Source of the DNA: DATAQC01 sp038232455
GTDB taxonomy: Bacteria; Actinomycetota; Acidimicrobiia; Acidimicrobiales; AC-14
Direction: 5' to 3'
DNA length: 64,000 bases
Assembly (NCBI GenBank): GCA_038232455.1
Contig: JBBSHU010000004.1
Coordinates: 1 to 64,000 of the forward strand
Position 1 is the stretch's first letter; every line of letters begins with the position of its first letter. A program made the translations under genes and the position numbers. The notes under the pieces were generated by a model. The model searched no databases. It had not been told where the DNA came from and saw nothing but the letters and a program-made list of their open reading frames with translations. Below, piece by piece: positions 22,758 to 32,450 of the stretch.

Positions 22758-22848
22758 CCCGTCGTCGGCATGCGTTGCCGCTGTGGACGGCTCCTGGGGC
22801 CTCGCTTAGGATCGGTCGACTCCTCCGACTGCGACGCTTGAGGTGGCT

Positions 22849-24477
22849 GTGAAGAAGGACCGCTTCGGCAAGTCCAAAGGACCCCTCTCGAAGGCAGAGA
22901 TCGAGCGCGAGGCACAACGTGAGCTCGAACGTCTCTCCCGGGGCGCGGGTGCCCGGCCCGCATTCACCCCTCCGGGCGGGCCACCGACGGCTCTCGACGA
23001 CGTCGCCGATTCGGTACGTGGCCGGTCGGCGCCTCCCCCCCGGCCGATGGGCAGCCCGGTGCCCGATCTGAGCGCCGGGCCGACCAGCGCTCCCCAGTTC
23101 GGTGGCATTCCGGGAGGCCGGGGTGCACCGCCGCCGAGCCTCGGCCCGAACCAGCCCTTCTACGACGACGACGAGGAAGCGGCCGACGAGAGCGCCAACG
23201 TCACCGAGATAGCACTCCGCGACCACGCTGCCCGGTTCGGGTCCGATCCCGAGGACCTGGTGATCCGCCAGGACCCCTTCGCAGCCGAGATGATGCGTGA
23301 CCAGGCCATGCGTCAATTTCTCGACCAACAGCAGTCGAAGGAGGAACGGCCGCATCGGGCCCCGGTCGGCGACCCCGTAACGAGCGTCCTGAACCGGCTG
23401 GCTGCCCGCAAGAAGGCCGAGGAGGAGGCGCTGGCCCGGGGCAACGATGGTTCGGGCGAGACCGTGCTCGACCGCATCCGGGCCCGGCGGGAGGCGTTCG
23501 AGGCCGAAGTCAACCCGCCGCCTCCGCGCCAACTGCACGAAGACCCTGGCCACCGTGGCCGCAGCCGGGCCCGCCCCCGGATGACCATGATCGACGACGA
23601 CGAAGATGGCGAGGAGTCGGCCCTGGCCATCATGCGGGCCCGGGCGGAGGCCCGACGCCCACGTCCACCGACCCCGTCACGGGTGTTCGCCGTGCCCGCG
23701 GCCGATGACCCCGACGACTTCGGGGGCGAACACGACGAGGAGCTCGAAGGAGACGACGAGTTCGCCGACGAGGATGATGCCCGCGAGTTCGCCGACGACT
23801 TCGACGAGGACGAGGACGAGGTCGAGACCGACGAGGACGAGGACCTCGACGACGGAAGCAACGTGGACGCGCCACCCACCCCCGACTTCGCAGCCGATGT
23901 CGCTCGCCTCTCAGGGGGACGCACCATGGGGTCGGTGCCGGCGGGGAACCGTCCGAAGCAGGCGCCATCGTCCAAGCGCGACGCTGCGCGGCGTACGTCC
24001 GCGGCTGCGTCCAAGCGCAAGGCGAAGGCGCCGGTGACCAAGGCGCCGGGAAGGTCGGCCGCCGCGTCCAAGGCCCGTCCCACCAAGGCGCCGGCTCCGG
24101 GTCCGAAGGCCGCCGCCTCCCGAGGGCGCTCGACCAAGCCGCCGGCCACCAAGTCCCGAACCACGAGTTCGAGCGCGCCCCGACCCACCACCGCCAAAGG
24201 CGCAGCCAAGACCACCACCGGCCGGGCCACCAGCGGTGCAGGCAAGGCTTCGACGGCCCGGACGCGGACTCTAAGGGCGCCCGCAAAGGCGCCGCCCGCA
24301 CCAAAGGCCAAGACGCCGGCCAAGGCGAAGGCCGTCCCGGCCAAGGCGAAGGCCGTCCCCGCCAAGGCAACCGCAGCACCGAAGGGCACCCGGGCGGCGT
24401 CGGCCGCCGCGGCCAAGAAGGCCGCAGCCAAGGCCAAGATCGCCGAGGCGGCCAAGCGGGCCCGATCGAGCCGCTAG
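22849..24477 (+). CDS. Acidic/basic two-part protein with histone H1-like C-terminus
   Basis: The 542-residue protein is largely disordered. Residues 1-330 are mixed and strongly acidic near 275-335, with runs of Asp and Glu. Residues 345-542 are rich in Lys, Ala, Pro and Thr with KAKA, PAKA and AAKK repeats like histone H1 tails and mycobacterial HupB or actinobacterial H1-like proteins. It probably binds nucleic acid through the basic half, with the acidic half as a regulator or partner site. The GTG at 22849 has GAGG five bases upstream, and a GTG at 22843 would add two residues. TAGGAT near 22807 is a possible -10. No globular domain was recognised. Confidence 0.75.
   Translation: MKKDRFGKSKGPLSKAEIEREAQRELERLSRGAGARPAFTPPGGPPTALDDVADSVRGRSAPPPRPMGSPVPDLSAGPTSAPQFGGIPGGRGAPPPSLGPNQPFYDDDEEAADESANVTEIALRDHAARFGSDPEDLVIRQDPFAAEMMRDQAMRQFLDQQQSKEERPHRAPVGDPVTSVLNRLAARKKAEEEALARGNDGSGETVLDRIRARREAFEAEVNPPPPRQLHEDPGHRGRSRARPRMTMIDDDEDGEESALAIMRARAEARRPRPPTPSRVFAVPAADDPDDFGGEHDEELEGDDEFADEDDAREFADDFDEDEDEVETDEDEDLDDGSNVDAPPTPDFAADVARLSGGRTMGSVPAGNRPKQAPSSKRDAARRTSAAASKRKAKAPVTKAPGRSAAASKARPTKAPAPGPKAAASRGRSTKPPATKSRTTSSSAPRPTTAKGAAKTTTGRATSGAGKASTARTRTLRAPAKAPPAPKAKTPAKAKAVPAKAKAVPAKATAAPKGTRAASAAAAKKAAAKAKIAEAAKRARSSR
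24319..24360 (+). repeat. Two tandem 21-bp coding repeats
   Basis: Two adjacent 21-base units encode AKAKAVP inside the basic tail of the H1-like protein, with a partial third unit after them. Slippage in this tract could change tail length. Confidence 0.8.
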
Positions 24478-24495
24478 GAGCGAGCAGCTGCGCAG

Positions 24496-25674
24496 CTACG
24501 CGATGGACCGAAGTGTCGCGGCCACTTCCAGACGCACGCGGAAATCGGGATCGTCGGCGAGGTCCGTGATCACCTCCCGGCTGGACGCCGCACCGAGCTC
24601 GGCCAGGCCCCGTAGCGCCTTCCAGCGGACCCACGCGTCGGTGTCGGCGAGGGCTGTCTCCAGCAAGGGGCGTAGTTCCTGGCGGTTCACGTCGACCATG
24701 GCATCGGCGGTGGCCCATCGCACCGCTCGTGACGGATCGGTGCTCAGCCGCGCCCATTCGGCGACGGCCGCCTCGGCGTCGGCTTCACGCAGGAGGCTGG
24801 TGGCCACCTGACGGCGCGAGACATCCTCGCCGTGGGCCGCGGCTCTGACCGTGGCCAGGTCGCCGGGCCCAGCAGGCCGCAACGACCCGAGGTCGAGCCA
24901 CGCCTGCTCGAGTCGGCTTACCCGATGGCCGGTCCTGTTCCCGGTGGTCGCCGCCAGCGAGGTTCCCACCCCTGCCGGGCCACCCATCACCCGGGGGGCG
25001 GCGTCGCCGTCGCTGTCGTGGTCCGGGGACGCGAACTCGTCGGTGACCACGGCCAGCACGGGGGAGAGCAGCCGCTCCCAGTCGTCGGCCCGGCGGAGGC
25101 CCACGGCCACGAACTCGGGCCCCACCAGCACGTTGGCCACCTCCGGGAACTCGGCGAAGAGGCGATGGGAGCCGGGTTCGTCGGCGGCGGCCCCGGCCGA
25201 CTCGAACCACCGACTCGCCCCGTCGTGGATGGCCCCGACCTGGAACCTGATGGTGCGCGGGTTCGGGGTGGCCTCGGGCACCACGGGCCCGTCGAAGGTG
25301 TCAGCCAGTGGGTCGGCCTGGAGCCGGACGGGGGCGGCTTCGGGTTCGGCCGCCGCTTCCGTGTCCGGGGAGCCGGAGGCGCCCGACTCAACGTGCACTT
25401 GGAAGCGGCCGTCCTTCCAGCCGTACTGGAGGGTCACATCGGCGTCGAGGTCGCGGCGCCACCATCCCTCACCCGGGCCGACGACGTCGGCCAGTGCCTC
25501 GTCGTCGGCGGGAGTCCAGGTCTCGGTGGACAAGAACCGCTTCAGCAACGCCTTGGTCGGGCCCAGCGCCTCGAAGGCCAGGGTCATGAAGGCGTCGACG
25601 GTGAGGTGATCGAAGGCGCCCCGAACCAGGCTCCGCTCGACCAGGAGACGGCGGGCGGCATCGGTGGCGGGCAA
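24496..25674 (-). CDS. Nfu N-terminal-like domain plus HEAT-repeat protein
   Basis: The 392-residue protein has three parts. Residues 1-110 are unassigned. Residues of about 135-225 resemble the N-terminal domain of Nfu/NifU scaffold proteins (EATPNPRTIRFQVG, FPEVANVLVGPEFVAVGL). The C-terminal 110 residues are HEAT-like helical repeats. Staphylococcal CvfC has a related mix of Nfu-N and HEAT modules. The Cys-containing Fe-S binding part of Nfu is missing, so a scaffold or binding role is more likely than Fe-S transfer. The TTG start, 2 bases after the bicupin stop codon, shows translational coupling to that gene. Confidence 0.72.
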   Translation of the reverse strand: MPATDAARRLLVERSLVRGAFDHLTVDAFMTLAFEALGPTKALLKRFLSTETWTPADDEALADVVGPGEGWWRRDLDADVTLQYGWKDGRFQVHVESGASGSPDTEAAAEPEAAPVRLQADPLADTFDGPVVPEATPNPRTIRFQVGAIHDGASRWFESAGAAADEPGSHRLFAEFPEVANVLVGPEFVAVGLRRADDWERLLSPVLAVVTDEFASPDHDSDGDAAPRVMGGPAGVGTSLAATTGNRTGHRVSRLEQAWLDLGSLRPAGPGDLATVRAAAHGEDVSRRQVATSLLREADAEAAVAEWARLSTDPSRAVRWATADAMVDVNRQELRPLLETALADTDAWVRWKALRGLAELGAASSREVITDLADDPDFRVRLEVAATLRSIA

Positions 25675-25676
25675 GG

Positions 25677-26672
25677 TCAGTCCTCGGGCCCGAGCGGCCC
25701 TCTGAGCGGAGTGTCGGCGGTGGTGAAGCGGATGTCGAGGGCGCGGAGGTAGGTCTGTAGCCCGGCGTCCTGGATGGGGACCAGGTGGGCATCGCCATCG
25801 CTCTCGTTGTGATGGGAATGCCATTTGCCCGGCGGGGTGACGAAGGCGCCGCCCGGCTCCCAGTCGATGCGGACCGGGTCGACGATCTGGCGGGTTCGGT
25901 GGTCGACCCGGTCGCCGAGGAGGGTGTAGCACCCGGCAGGGCAGTCGACGATCAGGTCGACGGCCACCGACTGGTGGCGGTGGGGAAGCTGCGCCCTGGC
26001 CGCGGGCAGAACGCCGAACATGGCCCACAACGTGTGCGTGACCGTGAGGGTCTGGTCGAAACGGGCGTTGTTGAGCAGCACCGACACCCTGCTGCGGTCG
26101 TCGGCGTCGGGGGCGGCGGCGACTTCGGCCAACTTCGCCCTGGCCGTCGTGGCCGTGAACCGGGTGGGTTCGAAGCGCGGCGTGGAGGCCACGGCGCCGA
26201 GGTAGTCGAGCAGCGGTGTGTCGACCACGTGGTAGAAGGCGGCGTCGCTCTCTGCGACGTGGGTCACCTCGCCCCCGGCCGGCAAGGTGATGAAGTCTCC
26301 CTGGGCCCACGGAATGGTGCGTTCGTCCCAGCGGGAGAACCCCCGGCCCCGGATGCAGTAGAGAAGTTGGCTGGTGGCGTTGGGCCGCATGGCGATCTCG
26401 TCGCCGGCTTCGATGCGCACGAAACTGGCCAGCAGCGCAGGCGACGTGGCCGGGTAAGATGTACCCAGTTGCTCCGAGAGATCGAGCGGGACCACGCGGC
26501 TGGGGCCGCCGGCGTAGAGGTCGGCCGAGAACGTCACCGCCGGCACCATGGCGATGACTCCGGCGCCGATGGGATCGGCCGCCTGGCTGTATTCGAAGAA
26601 CCGGGCGTCACCGGTCCAGTCCTCGACGGCCTCGCCGACGGCGAGGGTCCCCGGCACGGCTGTGTCGTTCAT
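25677..26672 (-). CDS. Bicupin domain protein
   Basis: The 331-residue protein carries two cupin barrels, at about residues 70-150 and 220-310. The second has HRHQSVAVDLIV and HSHHNE, His-rich segments suited to bind a metal. The first has QLLYCIRGRGFSRWDE. The layout resembles gentisate 1,2-dioxygenase-like bicupins, but the substrate is unknown. The ATG at 26672 was chosen because GGAGAG lies nine bases upstream, and two ATGs further upstream are possible. It is divergent from the DUF72 gene and is followed closely by the Nfu/HEAT gene. Confidence 0.82.
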   Translation of the reverse strand: MNDTAVPGTLAVGEAVEDWTGDARFFEYSQAADPIGAGVIAMVPAVTFSADLYAGGPSRVVPLDLSEQLGTSYPATSPALLASFVRIEAGDEIAMRPNATSQLLYCIRGRGFSRWDERTIPWAQGDFITLPAGGEVTHVAESDAAFYHVVDTPLLDYLGAVASTPRFEPTRFTATTARAKLAEVAAAPDADDRSRVSVLLNNARFDQTLTVTHTLWAMFGVLPAARAQLPHRHQSVAVDLIVDCPAGCYTLLGDRVDHRTRQIVDPVRIDWEPGGAFVTPPGKWHSHHNESDGDAHLVPIQDAGLQTYLRALDIRFTTADTPLRGPLGPED

Positions 26673-26708
26673 TGTCACCATCTCTCCAGAATCCGCCCGT
26701 TGCGTGCG

Positions 26709-26714
26709 TAGTGT
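26709..26714 (+). promoter_or_regulatory. Predicted -10 hexamer (TAGTGT) of the DUF72 gene
   Basis: TAGTGT lies 6 bases before the ATG at 26721. Confidence 0.52.
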
Positions 26715-26720
26715 CAAACG

Positions 26721-27476
26721 ATGACCAGTGATCGCGGGCCGGCAGGAGTCGCCCGCGTCGGGTGCTCAGGGTGGATGTACAAGCACTGGCGGGGCCCTGT
26801 GTACCCCGACAAGCTCCCGCAGCGACGGTGGTTCGAGCACTACGCCACGATGCTCGACGCCGTCGAGATCAACAACACCTTCTACCGCCTGCCCACCGAA
26901 GCGGCGGTCGAGGGGTGGGCGGCCCAGGCGCCCGAGGGGTTCACCTACGCCCTCAAGCTCGGGGCCTTCGGATCGCATCGCATGAAGCTCAAAGACGCGG
27001 CGTCGTGGTTGGGGAACCACATGGACCGGGTGGAACGGTTGGGGCCCACCGCCGGGCCGACGCTCGTGCAACTCCCGCCCCGCTGGAAACGCAACGCCGA
27101 GCGCCTGGACGAGTTCCTGTCGGTCGCCCCCCGGGCGACGCGATGGGCCGTCGAGCTACGGGAGCCGTCGTGGCTGCACGAGGAGGTGTACGACGTGCTC
27201 CGCCGCCACGGTGCCGCCCTGTGCATCCACGACCTCCTGAAAGAGCATCCGTGGGAACTGACCACGGATTGGGCCTACGTCCGCTTCCATGGGCCCGACG
27301 CCACCGAGCACGCCTACCAGGGTCGTTACGGCGAGGAGGGCCTGTTCTGGATGGCCCACCGGCTGGGCACCTGGCTCGACGAGGGCCGCGACGTCTACGC
27401 CTATTTCAACAACGACGACTCCGGCTTTGCCGTGCAGGACGCCCGGTGCCTGGCCGACCGGCTCCGTCAGCGGTGA
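26721..27476 (+). CDS. DUF72 (YecE-like) TIM-barrel protein
   Basis: The 251-residue protein fits the DUF72 family: the N-terminal VGCSGWMYKHWRGPVYP, EINNTFYRLP, a central FTYALKLGAF, LVQLPPRWKRN and the C-terminal YAYFNNDDSGFAVQDA. The family is a TIM barrel of unknown biochemical function. Its TGA overlaps the GTG of the next gene as GTGA, so translation of the membrane phosphoesterase is coupled to it. Confidence 0.93.
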   Translation: MTSDRGPAGVARVGCSGWMYKHWRGPVYPDKLPQRRWFEHYATMLDAVEINNTFYRLPTEAAVEGWAAQAPEGFTYALKLGAFGSHRMKLKDAASWLGNHMDRVERLGPTAGPTLVQLPPRWKRNAERLDEFLSVAPRATRWAVELREPSWLHEEVYDVLRRHGAALCIHDLLKEHPWELTTDWAYVRFHGPDATEHAYQGRYGEEGLFWMAHRLGTWLDEGRDVYAYFNNDDSGFAVQDARCLADRLRQR

Positions 27477-29341
27477 GTAAACGGCCGAATGTAAGAATGC
27501 CGAACATGTCCGAAACGCCCAGGCTTCGTGCGTCCGCGCCCCCGCCGCCCCCTCCTCGCCCGTCGTCGATAGAACCGTCGGCGCTCGGTTTCGAACGCAG
27601 GCCGATGGTGCGCTGGCTCGATCCCCACCAGCTCGTCGATACCGCGGTGCGGGTACTGCTCTCGGGCATCTTCAGCTCCTACGCCGACAACCGGGAATTG
27701 CAGGCGCTGGCCGCGGCCGACGTGCCCGATCATTCCGAACCGGACGAGCTGTGGCTCGACTACGTCGCCGACCTCGGGGACGGGTGGAACTCGACCTACA
27801 CGGTGGCCCGGCTCCTCGCCGTCGAGGGGATCGACCTCGACTGGGACGGAACGACCCACGCCACCCGACGGGGCCGCGTGCTGGTGATGGGCGGCGACCA
27901 GGTGTACCCGGTGCCGAAGCGGGCCGAGTACGAGAACCGCATGCTCGGCCCGTACCGCTCGGCCATGCCGTGCGCCACCGACGACGGACCCGAGCTCTTC
28001 GCCATACCCGGCAGCCACGACTGGTACGACGGGCTGGTCAACTTCACCAGCATCTTCTGCCGGGGCCGCTGGATCGGCGGATGGAGAACCCGTCAGCACC
28101 GCAGCTACTTCGCCCTCAAGCTCCCGAATGGCTGGTGGCTCTGGGGTGTCGACGTGCAGTTCGGTGCCCATCTCGACGAGGCCCAACTCGAGTACTTCAC
28201 CGAGGTGGCCGCCGACCAGGTCGATCGGGGCGACCGCATCATCCTGTGCACGGCCAAAGAGGTCCAGAGCGGCCGCAGCGCCGACGACATCTACTCCGAC
28301 CGCAACGTCGAGTACCTCGAGCGGGAGGTCATCGGCCCCACGGGTGCCCAGGTGCTGCTCTACCTCAAGAGCGGAAAGCACTACTACTGTCGCAACACCG
28401 AGGAGGACGGGCCTCGCCAGCACATCACGTCGGGCGGAGGGGGGGCCTTCCTGCACCCCACCCACCGCCTCCCCGAGCAGCTGCACATTCCCGGGACGGC
28501 GGGCGACGGCATGTATCGCAGAGCCAGCGTCTACCCGTCACCGAAAGTGTCCAAGAGCCTGCGCAAGAGAGTCTGGCTGCTGCCGTTCTTCAACCTCCCC
28601 CTCGCCGCCACCTTCGGGGCGGTCCAGGTGCTGCTGGCGTTCATGATGGGCCTGCAGCTCCACGACCGCCATGTTCGGCTCGAACCCGCCGATCTGACCC
28701 GGGCGGTCTGGGAGAGCCCGACGGCGTTCGTGCTGATCCTGTTCCTGGTCGTGCTCCTGGCCGGGATGGTGCGCTTCGCCCACGACGCCAGCGGGGTGCC
28801 ACGGGTCGTACTGGGGCTGGTGCACGCCGGCCTGCAGCTGTCCAGCGTGGGTGCGGTGATGATCGCCGCTTCGTGGCTGTCGACGGCTCTCGTCGGTTCC
28901 GGCGGCGCCGCGTCGTTGCTCACGTTCCTGGCCCTCGTCGGCCTGCTCGGTGGTGTCGGGGGAACGTTCGGCATGTCGGGGTACTTCTGGGCCACCAACT
29001 GCTTCGGTTTCCACGGCAACGAGGCGTACGCGCCGCTCCACCATATGGACCTCAAGCACTTCCTCCGCCTCCACTTCGATGCCGACGGCGCCCTCACGGT
29101 GTACCCGGTGGCCATCGACCGGGTGGGCCGCCATTGGAAGCTCTGTCCCGACGCCCCGGCCCACGAGCCCTGGTTCGCGCCGGACGGGGCCGAGCCACAG
29201 ATTCACCTGATCGAGGAGCCGGTAAGGATCGACGGTCAGCACCCACGGCGGGAGGCGCCACCAGCAACCTCGGAAGGGTCGGCTCAGCCACCGGCTGCGG
29301 TGGCGGGGTCGACCCCGGGTACCGGCGACCCCGACGTATAG
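27473..29341 (+). CDS. Membrane-linked calcineurin-like metallophosphoesterase
   Basis: The 622-residue protein has a metallophosphoesterase domain at about residues 130-340 and four or five membrane helices at about 365-520. The metal-site motifs are recognisable but altered: GGDQVYPVP for the GD motif and PGSHDWYDG in place of GNHD, while the usual GHxH is weak (KSGKHYYC). A C-terminal domain of about 100 residues follows the membrane part. The GTG at 27473 overlaps the DUF72 stop, and ATGs at 27497 and 27506 are alternatives. Its 3' end overlaps the convergent FAD gene by 58 bases. The substrate is unknown. Confidence 0.78.
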   Translation: MSKRPNVRMPNMSETPRLRASAPPPPPPRPSSIEPSALGFERRPMVRWLDPHQLVDTAVRVLLSGIFSSYADNRELQALAAADVPDHSEPDELWLDYVADLGDGWNSTYTVARLLAVEGIDLDWDGTTHATRRGRVLVMGGDQVYPVPKRAEYENRMLGPYRSAMPCATDDGPELFAIPGSHDWYDGLVNFTSIFCRGRWIGGWRTRQHRSYFALKLPNGWWLWGVDVQFGAHLDEAQLEYFTEVAADQVDRGDRIILCTAKEVQSGRSADDIYSDRNVEYLEREVIGPTGAQVLLYLKSGKHYYCRNTEEDGPRQHITSGGGGAFLHPTHRLPEQLHIPGTAGDGMYRRASVYPSPKVSKSLRKRVWLLPFFNLPLAATFGAVQVLLAFMMGLQLHDRHVRLEPADLTRAVWESPTAFVLILFLVVLLAGMVRFAHDASGVPRVVLGLVHAGLQLSSVGAVMIAASWLSTALVGSGGAASLLTFLALVGLLGGVGGTFGMSGYFWATNCFGFHGNEAYAPLHHMDLKHFLRLHFDADGALTVYPVAIDRVGRHWKLCPDAPAHEPWFAPDGAEPQIHLIEEPVRIDGQHPRREAPPATSEGSAQPPAAVAGSTPGTGDPDV

Positions 29342-30657
29342 AGCGGGTAGCGGTTGTGCCACCTCCGCCGGACCTCTCGACCGGCGATCTCCCGCACCTC
29401 GGCGAGCACGACACCGGGTGGATGGTTGCGGGACGCGATGGCCCGGCCGGCGGCGACGACCAGGCGGCGGGGCGTGAGCAACTCCTTCGGCGCCACCCGG
29501 TGATTGAACACGTCGACGGCTCGGCGCAGACCATCGGGCTCGCGGGCCAGGCCTCGGACGATCCCGCCGAACACGATGGGAATGGGCCCGGCGGCACCGA
29601 GGTCGTGGGCGAACCAGTGCATGCCGGCCGCGTCACGGTCGCGCCAGCGCCACCACCGGGCGGTGGCCTCGTCGATGGCCGGGGCCCGGCCGCCGGCGTC
29701 GACGATTGCCGCGGCCAGCGCTTCGCCCTGGCGGAAGGCGTCGGAGATGCCCTGGCCAGGAGCGGGGTCCTTGAAGTGCCCGGCGTCACCGACGAGCACC
29801 CAACCGGGGCCGGCCGACTCCCGGAAGAACCCGTTGAACACCGAGATTCCCCGAGGCCGGGCCGTCCGCCGGGCCCCCGCCAGAGTGTCGGTGAGCTGCG
29901 GGCAGAGGGCCACATACCTGTCGTAGGATGCCTCCACGTCGATCGTGAACGACGCCATCTCGTCCAGTGGCGGCAGGACGCCCACCATGTAGAGCCCGGC
30001 ATCGGTGGGACAGGCGGTGACGAAACGCTCGTCGCGCACGAGGAGGATCGCCGCCGGTTCCGGCCACGTCGCCCCCTCGAAGTAGGCCCAGAACCCGAAG
30101 CGCTCGTTGGGTGCCACGTTGTAGGTGCGGGCCCCGACCAGGCGGGCGACTTTCGACGACCGCCCGTCGGCCCCGACCACGAGGGGGGCCAGTAGCCGGC
30201 GCTCACCGCTCTCGCCCCCGGTCACCACTCCTGCGACCCGCCCTCCCTCCCTGACCAGTTCGGTGACGGGCGTGGCCGTGTGCACGGTGACCCCCGCATC
30301 ACGGGCGGCGTCGAGGAGGATGGCGTCGAGCACCGGGCGGCGGACGCACAAGGCCGGCCCGGGATCGGTGGGCTCATACGGCCAGGGCACGCGAGCCGAG
30401 AAGCCGCCGAGGTGGAAATCCGCCATCTCCAGCCAGGGGGCACCGGTGGCCACCAAGCGGTCGGTGAGCCCGAGGCGACCGAGGACGGCAATACCTCCGG
30501 CCTGGAAGATGTGGGTCGACGCGGTATCGCTCGGAAAGCTGGCGCGATCCACGAGGACCACCGACAGGCCGGCCCGGGCGAGGTGGGTGGCCAGCGGCGC
30601 ACCCGCACAGCGGGCCCCCACCACCACCACGTCGTATGTGCTGCGGTCTTCCGTCAA
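29284..30657 (-). CDS. FAD-dependent oxidoreductase (geranylgeranyl reductase/PHBH-like)
   Basis: The 457-residue protein has a PHBH-fold flavin site. It includes the N-terminal dinucleotide motif VVVGARCAGAPLATHLARAG (with Ala-Arg replacing two Gly), the DG motif VVGADGRSSKVAR (near 160) and the GD motif LVGDAGHFKDPAPGQGISDA (near 295). Members hydroxylate aromatics or reduce isoprenoid double bonds, and the substrate cannot be deduced. It ends 4 bases upstream, in coordinate terms, of the mscR stop, so it may be read independently of that gene. No strong ribosome site is evident before the ATG. Confidence 0.85.
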   Translation of the reverse strand: MTEDRSTYDVVVVGARCAGAPLATHLARAGLSVVLVDRASFPSDTASTHIFQAGGIAVLGRLGLTDRLVATGAPWLEMADFHLGGFSARVPWPYEPTDPGPALCVRRPVLDAILLDAARDAGVTVHTATPVTELVREGGRVAGVVTGGESGERRLLAPLVVGADGRSSKVARLVGARTYNVAPNERFGFWAYFEGATWPEPAAILLVRDERFVTACPTDAGLYMVGVLPPLDEMASFTIDVEASYDRYVALCPQLTDTLAGARRTARPRGISVFNGFFRESAGPGWVLVGDAGHFKDPAPGQGISDAFRQGEALAAAIVDAGGRAPAIDEATARWWRWRDRDAAGMHWFAHDLGAAGPIPIVFGGIVRGLAREPDGLRRAVDVFNHRVAPKELLTPRRLVVAAGRAIASRNHPPGVVLAEVREIAGREVRRRWHNRYPLYTSGSPVPGVDPATAAGG

Positions 30658-30660
30658 GAC

Positions 30661-31749
30661 CTAGGACCCGAACACCACGACGGAGCGCAGTACCTCGCCG
30701 CGCTGCATGCGGCCGAACGCCTCTTCCACCTGGTCGACGGCGATGGTCTCGGACACGAAACGGTCGAGATCGAGTCGGCCGGCCAGGTAGGCGTCGATCA
30801 ACATGGGAAAGTCGCGGCTGGGCAGGCAGTCGCCGTACCACGAGGGCTTCAACGCCCCGCCCCGCCCGAAGAAGTCGAGCATGGGGAGCTCGACGGTCAT
30901 CGTGGGTGACGGGACACCGACCTGCACGAGGGTGCCGGCCAGGTCGCGGGCGTAGAACGCCGCCAGCATGGTTTCCGGAAGGCCAACGGCCTCGATGGCC
31001 ACATCGACGCCGAAACCGCCGGTGAGGCCCCTGACCGCCTCGACCGGGTCACCCTCGGTCGAGTTCACAGTGTCGGTGGCACCGAACTCCCGGGCGGCGG
31101 CGAGTTTTCGATCGTCGATGTCCACGGCGATGACCTGGCGGGCCCCGGCCAGGCCCGACGCAGCGATGGCGGCATTGCCCACTCCCCCACAACCGAACAC
31201 GGCCACGGTGTCGCCCCGTTGTACCGCCCCGGTGTGCAGTGCGGCGCCGATGCCGGCCATGATCCCGCACCCGACCAGCCCGGCCGCCTCGGGGCGGGCC
31301 TCCGGCACCTTCACCGCCTGAGCGGCCGCCACCAGGGTGAGCTCGACGAAGGCACCGATGCCCAGGGCCGGGCTCAGCGGGGTGCCGTCGGCGAGGGTCA
31401 TCCTCTGGGTGGCGTTGTGGCTGTCGAAGCAGTACCAGGGCCGTCCCCGTCGGCACGACCGGCAGGCGCCGCACGGGGCCCGCCAGGCGATGATCACGAA
31501 ATCGCCGGGGCCGACACCAGTCACACCGTCGCCGACGGCGTCCACCACCCCCGCCGCCTCGTGGCCGAGCAGGAACGGGAAGTCGTCGCTGATCGCACCC
31601 TCCCGGTAGTGAAGATCGGTGTGGCAAACGCCGCAGGCCTGCACGCGCACAAGAGCCTCGCCCGGACCGGGGTCGGGCACGATCACCGTCTCCAGCGTTA
31701 CCGGTGCGCCCGCCGAGGTCGCCACCACGCCCTGCACCTCGTGCGCCAT
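30661..31749 (-). CDS. mscR: S-(hydroxymethyl)mycothiol dehydrogenase / S-nitrosomycothiol reductase MscR
   Basis: This zinc alcohol dehydrogenase oxidises the mycothiol adduct of formaldehyde and reduces S-nitrosomycothiol. The 362 residues closely follow M. tuberculosis MscR (361). Shared features are the catalytic zinc site CGVCHTDLHYREG and GHEAAG, the structural zinc Cys cluster (CGACRSCRRGRPWYC), GIGAF, the NAD motif VFGCGGVGNAA, and the FYARDLAGTLVQVGVP and GALKPSWYGDCLP segments specific to the subfamily. AGGAGGA precedes the ATG. With mshA elsewhere in the window it supports a mycothiol-based detoxification system. Confidence 0.93.
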   Translation of the reverse strand: MAHEVQGVVATSAGAPVTLETVIVPDPGPGEALVRVQACGVCHTDLHYREGAISDDFPFLLGHEAAGVVDAVGDGVTGVGPGDFVIIAWRAPCGACRSCRRGRPWYCFDSHNATQRMTLADGTPLSPALGIGAFVELTLVAAAQAVKVPEARPEAAGLVGCGIMAGIGAALHTGAVQRGDTVAVFGCGGVGNAAIAASGLAGARQVIAVDIDDRKLAAAREFGATDTVNSTEGDPVEAVRGLTGGFGVDVAIEAVGLPETMLAAFYARDLAGTLVQVGVPSPTMTVELPMLDFFGRGGALKPSWYGDCLPSRDFPMLIDAYLAGRLDLDRFVSETIAVDQVEEAFGRMQRGEVLRSVVVFGS

Positions 31750-31772
31750 CGATGTCCTCCTGAGGGTCCGGT

Positions 31773-32438
31773 TCAGGTCATCGTGGCATCCCCGGGCCCG
31801 GGAACGCTTGCCAGGCGGCGAACCTCTTCGTCGGTCGGAGGGGTGAAGTCGACGAACCACCGGCCCACGGCATCGAAGGGGTGCGGCGACAGGACGCAGA
31901 CGACTTCGTCGGCCACCCGGCGCAGCTCACGACACGTCGAAGCTGCCCCGACGGGTACGGCCACCACCACCCGGCGGGGCCGTCGGGCTCGCAGGGCCTC
32001 CACCGCGGCGCGCATGGTGGCCCCAGTGGCCAGCCCGTCGTCGACGACGATCACCGTCTGGGCGACGAGGGCGGGGAACCGACGATCGCCCCGGTACAGC
32101 CGGTTTCGGCGATCGACCTCGACGGTCTCCCGGGCGACGGCCTCGTCGACAGCGACGGGGGAGATACTCAACGACGACACCACAGCCGGGTTCATGACGA
32201 GAACACCTCCGGTGGCGATGGCCCCCATGGCCAACTCCGCATGGCCGGGCACGCCGAGCTTGCGCACGACGAAGACGTCGAGACGTGTCCCCAGCGCCAG
32301 AGCCACCTCGTGGGCCACGGGGACTCCTCCCCTCGGGAGGCCGAGGACGACGACGTCGGCGCGCGCGGTGTAGACATCGAGGGCGACGGCCAAGGCCCGG
32401 CCCGCCTCGCCGCGGTCGGCAAACGGACGCGGCTTCAT
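31773..32438 (-). CDS. Type I phosphoribosyltransferase-domain protein
   Basis: The 221-residue protein has the PRPP-binding loop VIVVDDGLATGATM near residues 132-145 and the N-terminal GLPRGGVPVAHEVA segment typical of stand-alone PRTase-like proteins in actinobacteria. The family is often annotated as a predicted phosphoribosyltransferase, and several members are thought to be regulatory. It follows the DUF2231-Rieske gene after 12 bases and precedes mscR, so the three may share a transcript. Confidence 0.88.
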   Translation of the reverse strand: MKPRPFADRGEAGRALAVALDVYTARADVVVLGLPRGGVPVAHEVALALGTRLDVFVVRKLGVPGHAELAMGAIATGGVLVMNPAVVSSLSISPVAVDEAVARETVEVDRRNRLYRGDRRFPALVAQTVIVVDDGLATGATMRAAVEALRARRPRRVVVAVPVGAASTCRELRRVADEVVCVLSPHPFDAVGRWFVDFTPPTDEEVRRLASVPGPGDATMT

Positions 32439-32450
32439 GGTCTTGGCGGG

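Noticed and set aside
24319..24360. Short tandem repeats as a possible CRISPR array
   Set aside because: They are in frame inside the Lys/Ala-rich tail of a protein, with no spacers or cas genes.
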